Source of the DNA: Gammaproteobacteria bacterium
Lineage (GTDB): Bacteria > Pseudomonadota > Gammaproteobacteria > Steroidobacterales > GCA-2729495
DNA length: 64,000 bases
NCBI GenBank assembly: GCA_030583605.1
Contig: CP129466.1
Span: 3,169,001 to 3,233,000 of the forward strand
Direction of reading: 5' to 3'
The notes under the pieces are model-generated. The model saw nothing but the letters and a program-made list of their open reading frames with translations. It was not told where the DNA came from and searched no databases. A program made the translations under genes and the position numbers. Positions 33,496-41,875 of this stretch are shown here, one piece after another. Numbering within the stretch: the stretch's first letter is position 1; the number at the start of each line of letters is the position of its first letter.

Positions 33496-35307
33496 TCAGG
33501 TTCCGGTGCGCGTCTGCGGGACGGATTCGGCCGCCTCATCAGCGGCGTATGGCACCTTCAGCGTGAACTTCTGCATGTCCCAGGCGCCGGTGGGGCAACG
33601 TTCGGCGCACAGGCTGCAGTGCACGCACAGGTCCTCGTCCTTCACCATGACGCGGCCTGTCTGCGGCAACCCGGTTGAGACGTAGAGATCCTGGCTGAGA
33701 TTGTTCGCCGGCGCGGAAAGCCGCTGTCTCAGTTCGTCCTCGGGGCCGTTGGTGGTGATGGTCAGGCAGCGCGTCGGGCAGATGTCCACGCAGGCATCGC
33801 ACTCGATACACAGCTTCGCCGTGAACACCGTCTGGATGTCGCAATTGAGGCAGCGCTCGACTTCCCGGGTGAACTGCTCCGCCGTGAATCCCAGCTCCAC
33901 CTCGAGGTTCAGCTTCTTGAAGCGTTCCTTGAGGCTGACGTGCGGCATCACGCGCCGCTCGACAGGGTCATAGGCGTTGCTGTAGGACCACTCGTGCATG
34001 CCCATCTTGGAGGTCGCGAGATTCATGCCATAGGGCATGCGCCGGGCAATGTCCTCGCCATGACAGTACTTGTGGATGGAGATCGCGGCCTGGTGGCCGT
34101 GCTCGACGGCCCAGATGATGTTCTTGGGCCCGAATGCGGAATCACCGCCGAAGAAGACCCCGGGCCGGGTGCCCTGGTAGGTGACCTGGTCGACCACCGG
34201 CACGTCCCATTTGTCGAACTCGATGCCGAGGTCGCGCTCCACCCAGGGAAAGGCATTCTCCTGGCCGATGGCGAGCACCACGTCGTCGCAGGGGAAAAAC
34301 TCCTCGCCTGCGATCTTCTCCGCGGTGATGCGCCCGCGCGCATCGATCTCGTACTCCATCTTCTCGAAAATCATGCCGGTCAGCCGGCCCTTCTCCATGA
34401 CGAACGACTTGGGCGAGTGGTTGACCACGATCTCGACGGTTTCCTCCTCGGCGTCCTGCAGTTCCCACGCGGAGGCCTTGAAAAACTCGCGCGGCTTGCG
34501 GGCCATCACCTTCACGTTCTTCGCGCCGAGGCGCAACGACGTGCGGCAGCAGTCCATCGCGGTATTGCCCACGCCGATGATGAGCACCCGCTCGCCGATC
34601 CGCTCGACGTGGCCGAACGCCACCGATTCCAGCCAGGCGATGCCGATGTGTATGTTCGCCGCCGCCTCGTCGCGACCCGGCAGCTTCAGGTTCTTGCCCT
34701 TCGGCGCGCCGCTGCCGACGAACACGGCGTCGTAGCCCTCCGCCAGCAGAGCCTTCATGCTCTTCACCGGCGTGCCGAGCCGCAGGTCCGCACCCATGCC
34801 GACGATCATGCCGATTTCCTCGTCGAGCACTTCGGCGGGCAGCCGGAACGATGGGATGTTGCTGCGCATCAGCCCGCCGGGCACCGCGAGCGCCTCGTAG
34901 ATCACCACCTCGTAGCCCATCGGCAGCAGGTCGTTCGCCACGGTGAGCGATGCGGGTCCGGCGCCAATCAGCGCGACCCGCTTGCCGTTCTTCCTGCGCG
35001 GTGCCTTGGGCAGCAGTGCCGCGACGTCCTCGCGCAAATCGGACGCGACCCGCTTCAGCCGGCAGATAGCCACCGGCTCCTTCTCCACGCGCGCACGCCG
35101 GCACACGGGTTCGCAGGGGCGATCGCAGACGCGACCGAGAATCCCCGGGAACACGTTGGCCTGGCGATTGAGCATGTAGGCGTCGGTGTAACGCCCCTGG
35201 GCAATCAGCCGGATGTAACCGGGCACGTCGGTATGCGCGGGGCATCCCCACTGGCAATCGACGACTTTGTGAAAGTACTGCGGATTACTGATATCGGTGG
35301 GTTGCAT
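33496..35307 (-). CDS. GltD-like FAD oxidoreductase with C-terminal 4Fe-4S ferredoxin domain
   Basis: 603 residues. The N-terminal helical iron-sulphur region (CQWGCPAHTDVPGYI, CDRPCEPVCRR) is that of glutamate-synthase small subunits. Then come an FAD loop (VALIGAGPASLTVANDL) and an NAD(P) loop (VLIIGVGNTAMDCCR). The C-terminus has CIECDACVDICPTRC and CVHCSLCAERCPTGAW, two 4Fe-4S clusters. It probably moves electrons between ferredoxin and NAD(P) for the KorAB enzyme encoded directly downstream (66 bp gap). No glutamate synthase large subunit is present, so a glutamate role is unlikely. Confidence 0.9.
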   Translation of the reverse strand: MQPTDISNPQYFHKVVDCQWGCPAHTDVPGYIRLIAQGRYTDAYMLNRQANVFPGILGRVCDRPCEPVCRRARVEKEPVAICRLKRVASDLREDVAALLPKAPRRKNGKRVALIGAGPASLTVANDLLPMGYEVVIYEALAVPGGLMRSNIPSFRLPAEVLDEEIGMIVGMGADLRLGTPVKSMKALLAEGYDAVFVGSGAPKGKNLKLPGRDEAAANIHIGIAWLESVAFGHVERIGERVLIIGVGNTAMDCCRTSLRLGAKNVKVMARKPREFFKASAWELQDAEEETVEIVVNHSPKSFVMEKGRLTGMIFEKMEYEIDARGRITAEKIAGEEFFPCDDVVLAIGQENAFPWVERDLGIEFDKWDVPVVDQVTYQGTRPGVFFGGDSAFGPKNIIWAVEHGHQAAISIHKYCHGEDIARRMPYGMNLATSKMGMHEWSYSNAYDPVERRVMPHVSLKERFKKLNLEVELGFTAEQFTREVERCLNCDIQTVFTAKLCIECDACVDICPTRCLTITTNGPEDELRQRLSAPANNLSQDLYVSTGLPQTGRVMVKDEDLCVHCSLCAERCPTGAWDMQKFTLKVPYAADEAAESVPQTRTGT

Positions 35308-35389
35308 GGCGAGCGCGGGCGCTACCCGGAAGCTCCGGGCCTGAGGTTGGAGCGGTGCTGAATAGCAGGTACTTCTTTGGGCTGGCGGG

Positions 35390-35395
35390 ATTATA
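35390..35395 (-). promoter_or_regulatory. Consensus -10 box upstream of the Kor operon
   Basis: On the minus strand this reads TATAAT, preceded by a TATG extension. It lies about 83 bp before the flavoprotein start. No good -35 hexamer is found at 16-18 bp, so the promoter is either extended or activator dependent. The rest of the 213-bp divergent gap, up to the hydrolase start at 35521, shows no palindrome I would call. Confidence 0.4.
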
Positions 35396-35520
35396 CATAC
35401 GGCGAAAACAAAGCATATCGCGGCTTGCGCTGACTTGCCGCGCGGTGGAAGAATCCGTCCGCCGTCGTCGTCACCGCGCGTGATCGGTTCCGACTCGCCC
35501 GGCTCCAGGGAACAATTTTG

Positions 35521-36597
35521 ATGTCAAACAAAACTGCCACTGTGTTGGTGCCTCGCTACGCTGCCCTCGCGTTGCAGCTCGCGACCGGCTGCGTGAACGA
35601 CTGCCCGGACAGGGCCAGCGCCCGCGCCCGCATGACCGAAAACCTGGCGCGGGTGCGCCGCAGCCTTGCCGGCAGCAAGGGCTTCATCCGGCAGTACAAC
35701 GGTGTGGACATAAAGCTCGTGGTGCTACCCGAGTACTTCCTCACCGGCTTTCCGATGGCCGAATCCATCCCGGAGTGGCGCGACAAGGCCGCGCTCGCCC
35801 TCGACGGGCCGGAGTACGCGGAGTTGTGCAGCATCGCCAGGGACATGGACCTGTACCTTGCCGGTAACGCCTACGAGGTGGATCCGCACTTCCCCGAGTT
35901 GTATTTCCAGTGCTGCTTCATCATCAGCCCGGCCGGCGAGGTGATCCTGCGCTACCGGCGGCTGGTGTCGCTGAGCGCGCCCACGCCCTACGACGTGTGG
36001 GACCGCTACCTGGAAGTCCACGGCATCGAGAAGGTGTTCCCGGTGGCCGACACGCCCATCGGGCGGCTGGCCGCCATCGCCTCGGAGGAGATCCTCTACC
36101 CCGAGATCGCCCGTTGCCACGTCATGCGCGGCGCCGAACTGTTCGTGCACCCGACCAGCGAGGTCGGCAGCCCGCAGCTGACGCCGAAGGAAATCGCCCG
36201 GCGCGCCCGCGCCGCCGAGAACATCGCCTACGTGGTCTCCGCGAACTCCGCACGGCTCGATCACATCGCGATCCCGGCGAACTCCGCCACCGGCATGTCG
36301 AAGATCATCGATTACAAGGGCGACGTCCTGGCGGAGGCCGCGGCAGGCGGAGAGTCCATGGTCGCGACGGCCACCATCGATATCGAGGCGCTGCGCGCCA
36401 CGCGCCGGCGCACCGGACTCACCAACATGCTGGTGCGCCAGCCCTTCCAGCTCTATGCCGAGCGCTACGCGAGCACGGTCTTCCATCCGAAGAACCTGCT
36501 GCTTCGCGACGGCAAGGCCCGCATCCCCGAGAAGGGGGAATTGACGAAATTCCAGCTCGCCGATATCGAACGGCTCGGCCGCGACGGGCTGATCTGA
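35521..36597 (+). CDS. Nitrilase-superfamily protein with altered catalytic residues
   Basis: 358 residues of the carbon-nitrogen hydrolase fold. The catalytic glutamate is present (Glu71 in LPEYFLTG). The other two triad positions differ from the usual Glu-Lys-Cys: the lysine position reads YRRLVS (Arg147) and the nucleophile position reads AIASEEILYPE (Ser188 in place of Cys). The rest of the fold, including the HPTSEVGSP segment, is well kept. It may be a non-hydrolytic paralogue or use a different mechanism. It lies convergent to the polyamine transporter operon; N-carbamoylputrescine amidases belong to this superfamily, so a polyamine link is possible but unproven. Confidence 0.88.
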   Translation: MSNKTATVLVPRYAALALQLATGCVNDCPDRASARARMTENLARVRRSLAGSKGFIRQYNGVDIKLVVLPEYFLTGFPMAESIPEWRDKAALALDGPEYAELCSIARDMDLYLAGNAYEVDPHFPELYFQCCFIISPAGEVILRYRRLVSLSAPTPYDVWDRYLEVHGIEKVFPVADTPIGRLAAIASEEILYPEIARCHVMRGAELFVHPTSEVGSPQLTPKEIARRARAAENIAYVVSANSARLDHIAIPANSATGMSKIIDYKGDVLAEAAAGGESMVATATIDIEALRATRRRTGLTNMLVRQPFQLYAERYASTVFHPKNLLLRDGKARIPEKGELTKFQLADIERLGRDGLI

Positions 36598-36623
36598 AGG
36601 CGCCGCCGCAGCCTGCTCGCCCT

Positions 36624-36774
36624 TGACAGGCTGTTAAAAAAAAAGCGTCGCGAGGAGCGCGGTGGCGAGGCGCCCGGAGCGCAGGAACCGCAGTGTACAC
36701 GTCAGTACATGAGGATTCCGAGCACCGCGCAACGAAGCCAACGCGCTCCGCAGCAGCTTTTCAACAGCCTGTCA
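36624..36774. repeat. MITE-like foldback element with terminal inverted repeats
   Basis: 151-bp element. The left end TGACAGGCTGTT followed by an A-run and GC pairs with the right end GCTTTTCAACAGCCTGTCA. A second inverted pair, TGTAC/GTACA at 36694-36709, lies at the centre, so the whole unit folds on itself. It has no coding capacity. The right end supplies the TGA stop codon of the downstream-transcribed permease gene. On the minus strand the foldback is followed by nine T within the other arm, so it may also serve as that operon's terminator. No clear target duplication was seen. Confidence 0.75.
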
Positions 36775-37620
36775 CGCGTTCTCCGCGAGCGCGAGCTGTA
36801 CCTCGCGCTCGTGACGTTTCTCCTGCCGGCGCATCCACCACGCACCGGCCACCACCCCGGCCGCCACCAGCAGCACCAGGATCGTCGCAAGCGCGTTGAC
36901 GTCCGGGCTCACGCCGAGCCGCACCTTGGAGAAGATGACCATCGGCAGGGTGCTGGAGCCGGGTCCGGCCACGAACTGCGCGATCACGAGGTCGTCCCAT
37001 GACAGCGTGAAGGCCAGCAGCCAGCCCGAGGCGATCGCGGGCAGGATCAGCGGCAGGGTGATGCGAAAGAACACCCGCGCCGGACGGGCGCCGAGATCCA
37101 TGGCCGCCTCCTCCAGCGAGTCGTCGAAACCGGCGAGCTGCGACTGCACGATCACGGTGACATAGGCCATGGCAAAAGTAACGTGTGCGATGGTGATCGT
37201 GAGCATGCCGCGACCCTGCGGCCAGCCGAGCAGCTGCTCCATGGACACGAACAGCAGCAGCATGGACAGCCCCGTGATCACCTCGGGCATCACCAGCGGG
37301 GCAGTCGTCATGCCGGCGAGCAAGGTGCGCCCCCTGAAGGGCCCGAAGCGCGCGAGCACGAGCCCGGCGAGTGTGCCGAGCACCACGGCACCGGTCGCCG
37401 TCATTGCGGCCACCTTGATGGACAGCCACGCGGCGTTGAGGATCTGCTCGTTGCCGAAGAGCTCGCGGTACCACTTCAGGGTCGGCGAGTTGGGCGCGTC
37501 CCACACGGTCACGAGACGCGAGTTGTTGAACGAAAATACGATCATCGAGATGATCGGCACGTAGAGGAACGCAAAGCCGATCGCGAGGGAAAGCGGCTGG
37601 AATACCGGGCGACGCGTCAT
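36772..37620 (-). CDS. Polyamine ABC transporter permease (PotC/PotI type)
   Basis: 282 residues with about six helices and the permease loop EEAAMDLGARPARVFFRITLPLILPA, the EAA motif. It pairs with the PotB/PotH-type permease encoded just upstream with a 4-bp overlap. The ATG at 37620 is preferred over the much longer open frame, which is shadow of the neighbouring permease. The stop codon lies within the terminal repeat of a foldback element, so the extreme C-terminus (about ALAENA) may have been set by that insertion. Confidence 0.93.
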   Translation of the reverse strand: MTRRPVFQPLSLAIGFAFLYVPIISMIVFSFNNSRLVTVWDAPNSPTLKWYRELFGNEQILNAAWLSIKVAAMTATGAVVLGTLAGLVLARFGPFRGRTLLAGMTTAPLVMPEVITGLSMLLLFVSMEQLLGWPQGRGMLTITIAHVTFAMAYVTVIVQSQLAGFDDSLEEAAMDLGARPARVFFRITLPLILPAIASGWLLAFTLSWDDLVIAQFVAGPGSSTLPMVIFSKVRLGVSPDVNALATILVLLVAAGVVAGAWWMRRQEKRHEREVQLALAENA

Positions 37621-38630
37621 TTGCGTGCCGCCAGTTCGCGGTTCTGGAAGCGCTGGAAGATCATGATCGGCACGACCAGCAGCAACAGCATGAAGATGGC
37701 GACCGAGCTCGCCACGGGCCAGTCGCGGTTGGCGAAGAACTCGTCCCAGAGCACCCGGCCGATCATGAGCTGATCGGTGGGCCCGAGCAGCGAGGGAATG
37801 ACGAACTCGCCCACCGCAGGGATGAACACCAGCAGCGACCCTGCGATCACGCCCGGCATCGACAGCGGCAGCGTGATGCGCAGGAACCGCGTCACCGGCC
37901 CGGCGCCGAGGTCGGCCGCCGCCTCGAGCAGGGTCGGATCGTGCTTCTCCAGGTTGGCATACAGCGGCAGGATCATGAACGGCAGATAGGAATAGACGAT
38001 GCCGACATAGACGGCAAAACTCGTGTTCATCATGGTGATCGGCTCGTCGATGATGCCGGCGGCCATCAGCACGTTGTTGATCACGCCATTGTTCTTCAGC
38101 AGCCCGATCCAGGCATAGACGCGCAGCAGGAACGACGTCCAGAACGGCAGGATCACCAGGAGCACGTAAACGCTGCGCCAGGTCGGTGCCGAGCGGGCCA
38201 TCGCGTACGCCATCGGGTAACCGATGAGGAGACAGCACAGGGCGGACACGGCCGCCACCTTGATCGAATAGATGTAGGAACTGAAATACAGATCGTCCGT
38301 CAGCAGGAACGCGTAGTTCGCGAGATTCAGCTTCACTTCGACCGCCTGCGCGCCCGCCCATTCGATCAGCGGCGCATAGGGCGGCATCGCGATCCTGACC
38401 TCGGAGAACGAGATCTTGAACACGATCAGGAACGGGACGACGAAGAACAGGACGAGCCACAGGTACGGCACGGCGGCGACCAGCCGCCTGCCGCTCCAGT
38501 GCCGCAGCACATAGTCCGACCAGCTCGGCGGGGCGAGCCGCAGGATCAGGGTCCACAGCGGCGTGAGACGCCCGCTCGATGGCCGCGCGGCGCGTGGCCG
38601 GCGCGGGCGCGCAGCGAGGCCGGTGCTCAT
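37617..38630 (-). CDS. Polyamine ABC transporter permease (PotB/PotH type)
   Basis: 337 residues. A basic N-terminus of about 50 residues precedes six helices; the EAA loop reads LLEAAADLGAGPVTRFLRITLPLSMPG. It forms the inner-membrane channel with the downstream permease and receives ATP-driven movement from the PotA/PotG-type ATPase, whose stop it overlaps by 4 bp. All four subunits plus a porin are in one operon. Confidence 0.94.
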   Translation of the reverse strand: MSTGLAARPRRPRAARPSSGRLTPLWTLILRLAPPSWSDYVLRHWSGRRLVAAVPYLWLVLFFVVPFLIVFKISFSEVRIAMPPYAPLIEWAGAQAVEVKLNLANYAFLLTDDLYFSSYIYSIKVAAVSALCCLLIGYPMAYAMARSAPTWRSVYVLLVILPFWTSFLLRVYAWIGLLKNNGVINNVLMAAGIIDEPITMMNTSFAVYVGIVYSYLPFMILPLYANLEKHDPTLLEAAADLGAGPVTRFLRITLPLSMPGVIAGSLLVFIPAVGEFVIPSLLGPTDQLMIGRVLWDEFFANRDWPVASSVAIFMLLLLVVPIMIFQRFQNRELAARK

Positions 38631-39760
38631 TGGGTCAGCACGATCGGGCTGGAGGCGTGCCAGGAGAGGAACACCGTCTCGTCCCAGCTGATGCGGTCCT
38701 CAGCCTGCCGCACGATGTTGGGCCGGCTCACCCGCATCATGCGCCCGCTGCCGATCTGTACGAGGTACACCGACATGTCGCCCATGTAGGCGATTTCCTT
38801 CACCACGCCGCGTACGCAGTTGTCCTCGCCCGCAGGCCGGGCGCGCTCGATGTTGATCTTCTCGGGCCGGATCGCCGCCCATACCGTGGCGCCGGGCGCC
38901 GCGCTGATGCCGTGATCCACGTACACCGTGCCGCCGAGCTCGCGCGAATCGATGCGGACGTGATCCGGCTCGTCCTCGATCAGCTTCCCTTCGAACATGT
39001 TAACCGAGCCAATGAAGTCGGCCACGAAGCGCGACGACGGATACTCGTAGATCTCGGTGGGCGTGCCGACCTGCACGATTTCGCCGCGGTGCATGACCCC
39101 GATCCGCGAGGCAAGCGTCATCGCCTCCTCCTGGTCATGGGTGACCACGACAAAGGTGACCCCGAGCCGCTCCTGGATTCCGATCAGCTCGAACTGCGTC
39201 TGCTCGCGCAGCTTCTTGTCGAGCGCGCCGAGCGGTTCGTCGAGCAGCATGAGCTTCGGCTGCTTCACCAGCGACCTGGCCAGCGCGACACGCTGGCGCT
39301 GGCCGCCCGACAACTGGTGGGGCTTGCGTTTCGCATAGGCGCCCATCTGCACCATATCGAGCATCTCGCCGACGCGCCGCTCGATCTCGGCGCGCGCGAG
39401 CCCCTCCTGCTCCAGCCCGAACGCCACGTTCCTGGCCACCGTCATGTGCGGGAACAACGCGTAGGACTGGAACATCATGTTCACCGGCCGCTCGTAGGGC
39501 GGAATGTCGGCCATGTCCTCGCCGTCGATCTCGATGGTGCCGCTGGTCGGTTCCTCGAAGCCCGCGAGCATGCGCAACAGCGTGGTCTTGCCGCAGCCGG
39601 AACCGCCGAGCAGGCAGAAGATCTCTCCCTGCCGGATGTCGAGGGACACATTGTTGACGGCGACGAAATCGCCGAACTTCTTCGTGACGCGCCCGATGCG
39701 CACGTACCTGGCCGCGTGCTCGCCCTGGGCTGGTCCGACCGCCGACAGCGCCTCGGGCAC
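38627..39760 (-). CDS. Polyamine ABC transporter ATPase (PotA/PotG type)
   Basis: 377 residues. Walker A is GGSGCGKTTLLRM, signature LSGGQRQRVALARSL, Walker B LMLLDEPLGALD, switch His in VTHDQ. A C-terminal TOBE-like domain follows (about 290-370). It fuels uptake of putrescine or spermidine from the periplasm. The order binding protein, ATPase, permease, permease matches potFGHI of enterobacteria, though specificity cannot be fixed from sequence. Confidence 0.95.
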   Translation of the reverse strand: MPEALSAVGPAQGEHAARYVRIGRVTKKFGDFVAVNNVSLDIRQGEIFCLLGGSGCGKTTLLRMLAGFEEPTSGTIEIDGEDMADIPPYERPVNMMFQSYALFPHMTVARNVAFGLEQEGLARAEIERRVGEMLDMVQMGAYAKRKPHQLSGGQRQRVALARSLVKQPKLMLLDEPLGALDKKLREQTQFELIGIQERLGVTFVVVTHDQEEAMTLASRIGVMHRGEIVQVGTPTEIYEYPSSRFVADFIGSVNMFEGKLIEDEPDHVRIDSRELGGTVYVDHGISAAPGATVWAAIRPEKINIERARPAGEDNCVRGVVKEIAYMGDMSVYLVQIGSGRMMRVSRPNIVRQAEDRISWDETVFLSWHASSPIVLTQ

Positions 39761-39777
39761 GGCCGCTGGTACCTCTC

Positions 39778-40971
39778 CTACTTGCCGGTCTTGAACCGTG
39801 TCCAGCTACGCGTCAGCTGCCGCGTGAACTCCGGCGTCTCCGCCAGGTCCGGCCACAGCTTCGCCTTGACCTCGGGTGTCGGGTAGATGCTCGGGTCGTT
39901 GCGCACGGCCTCATCCACCAGCGGATAGGATGCGGCATTGCTGCTGGCGAAATTCACGAAGCTCGAGTTTTTGGCGGCCACTTCGGGTCGCATCAGGTAA
40001 TTGATGAACAGGTGCGCATTCAGCGGATGTTGCGCATCCTTCGGGATTGCGAGCATGTCGAAGAACATGATCGCGCCCTCCTTCGGGATGTTGTAGCGGA
40101 TATCGAGGCCCTTGCCCGCCTCTTCCGCCCGGTCGCGCGCCTGCAGCACGTCGCCGACCCAGCCGAGCGCAAGGCAGATCTCGCCATTCGCGAGGTCCTC
40201 GATGTACTTCGAGGAATTCACGTAGCGCACGTGCGGGCGGATCTTCATCAGCACGTCTTCGGCTGCCTGCAGATCCTCCGGCTTTTCGCTGTTCGGGTCG
40301 CGGCCCAGGAATATGAGCACGGTGCCGACGACCTCCGAAGGCGCGTCGATGATGCTCACCCCGCAATCGGCAAATTTCGCGACGACCTCCGGGTCGTAGA
40401 ACATGCGCCAGCTGTCGACCGGCGCACCGGGCATGCGCTGCTCGATCATCGCGGCGTTGTAGCCCGGCCCGGACGTGCCCCAGAGATAGTTCACCGCGTG
40501 ATCGTTGCCCGGGTCGTGTCTGGCGATCTGCCGGGTGATCTCGGGGTCCATGTTCTTCAGGTTCGGCAGCAGCGACTTGTCGAGCGGCCGGAACACGCCG
40601 GCCTGGATCTGACGCTCGAGGAACGATGCCGAGGGCACGACGATGTCGTAGCCGGTGGTGCCGGCGAGGAGCTTCGTCTCGAGCACCTCGTTGGAGTCGA
40701 ACACGTCGTAGGTGACGTCGATCCCGTACTCCTTCTCGAAGTCCTCGATCACGGAGTCGTCGATGTAATCCGACCAGTTGTAGACATTGAGCGTCTTCTC
40801 GGCGTCCATGGCGGCCGCTGCCGGCGGGGCCGCCGGCTTCTCTCCGGCGGGCGACGCCGCGCCCTGCTCCGGCGGCGCGCTGGGGCCGCCGCAGGCGCCG
40901 GCCAGCGCGGCCATGCACACTGCGATACCGACCCGCGCGAAGACTCTGTGATACCGGATGCTGCTGCTCAT
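39778..40971 (-). CDS. Polyamine-binding lipoprotein (PotD/PotF family)
   Basis: 397 residues. A lipobox (ALAGACGG) is followed by a Pro/Ala linker and then the mature binding protein beginning LNVYNWSDYIDDSVIEDFEKEYGI, the typical PotF start. Polyamine-site residues are in VYNWSDYI and YLWGTSGPGYN. It captures polyamine in the periplasm and delivers it to the permeases. The linker of about 30 residues is longer than usual. It lies 15 bp after the porin-like gene and 17 bp before the ATPase gene. Confidence 0.94.
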   Translation of the reverse strand: MSSSIRYHRVFARVGIAVCMAALAGACGGPSAPPEQGAASPAGEKPAAPPAAAAMDAEKTLNVYNWSDYIDDSVIEDFEKEYGIDVTYDVFDSNEVLETKLLAGTTGYDIVVPSASFLERQIQAGVFRPLDKSLLPNLKNMDPEITRQIARHDPGNDHAVNYLWGTSGPGYNAAMIEQRMPGAPVDSWRMFYDPEVVAKFADCGVSIIDAPSEVVGTVLIFLGRDPNSEKPEDLQAAEDVLMKIRPHVRYVNSSKYIEDLANGEICLALGWVGDVLQARDRAEEAGKGLDIRYNIPKEGAIMFFDMLAIPKDAQHPLNAHLFINYLMRPEVAAKNSSFVNFASSNAASYPLVDEAVRNDPSIYPTPEVKAKLWPDLAETPEFTRQLTRSWTRFKTGK

Positions 40972-40986
40972 GCCAGGTCTCCCCGG

Positions 40987-41766
40987 TTACTCGTCACTCC
41001 AAGGGAAGGTCGTGCCGATCGAGAAGATGACACGCGTGTCGTTGCGGCCGGGACCACGGTCCACCTCGAAGTAGTCGTCGGTATTCGTGGTCACCACCTT
41101 CAACTCGGTATCGACCCGTCCGAACGCACGGGCTACGCCAAAGGATATGTCCGCGTACTCTGCATCGTCGCCGTCGAAATCGGGATCGAAGATGTCGCTC
41201 TCCGGATTCCCCAGCGCGTTCTCGAGTTCGTCGAAATAATCGCCGAAGCTGTAGCCGTAGTGGAGATTGAAGACGAAGTCCGCCGGCAGGTCGACCGCGG
41301 CGTTGATTTCCGCGTAGTAGGCCGTTTCGCTCTCATCCAGGTAACTCGGGCTCCACCACAGCCGCGCCTGCACCGGGCCGTAGCCGCCGCCGGCGTAGAA
41401 CTCGCCATATTCGGCCAACGCCTCGGTTTCGTTCTGGACATCCTCGTTGGACCCGGGATAGAAGTAGTACACGGCGCCAACGTCCCAGTCGATGCCGCGC
41501 TCCGTCTCGCCCGCGAGGCCGGCGCTGAGGTCGATCTCGATGCTGCCATCCACGTCGTCGCCGAAATCGACGTTGCTGCCCCAGAGGGATCCGTAGAACA
41601 GACCGGATTCGAAGTCGACGCTGCCCTGCAATGCCTCATCGCCCGAGGTCTGCGAAGCGCCGCGGAAATCGTAGTCCGTCGTGCCGGTGATCGTGGCGCT
41701 CCACTGCGCCTGCGCGACCTGCGCGCACAACACCCCCCCAAGCAGCCAGCCCAGCCTGATCCCCAT
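40987..41766 (-). CDS. TorF-family putative outer-membrane porin
   Basis: 259 residues from ATG 41766, with a signal peptide (LGWLLGGVLCAQVAQAQ). The mature protein begins WSATITGTTDYDFRG, the hallmark of the TorF porin-like family. Alternating strands rich in Asp/Glu/Tyr and a closing aromatic segment (GTTFPWSDE) follow. Being the first gene of the polyamine operon, it may act as the outer-membrane entry for polyamines. The acidic mature sequence would suit cationic cargo. This specificity is inference. Confidence 0.85.
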   Translation of the reverse strand: MGIRLGWLLGGVLCAQVAQAQWSATITGTTDYDFRGASQTSGDEALQGSVDFESGLFYGSLWGSNVDFGDDVDGSIEIDLSAGLAGETERGIDWDVGAVYYFYPGSNEDVQNETEALAEYGEFYAGGGYGPVQARLWWSPSYLDESETAYYAEINAAVDLPADFVFNLHYGYSFGDYFDELENALGNPESDIFDPDFDGDDAEYADISFGVARAFGRVDTELKVVTTNTDDYFEVDRGPGRNDTRVIFSIGTTFPWSDE

Positions 41767-41875
41767 GACTACCCCCCTTGACGTCGGCACCCGCGCGTCC
41801 GCGCCGGTGCCGTCCGGAGTGTACAGGCGCGCAATCGGCCAAGGCAATCGCGCGAAAAACCGTGCCTCCGGCGCC

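Noticed and set aside
36601..36780. Insertion sequence with transposase
   Set aside because: Only about 150 bp between the inverted repeats and no reading frame, so it is called a non-autonomous MITE-like repeat.
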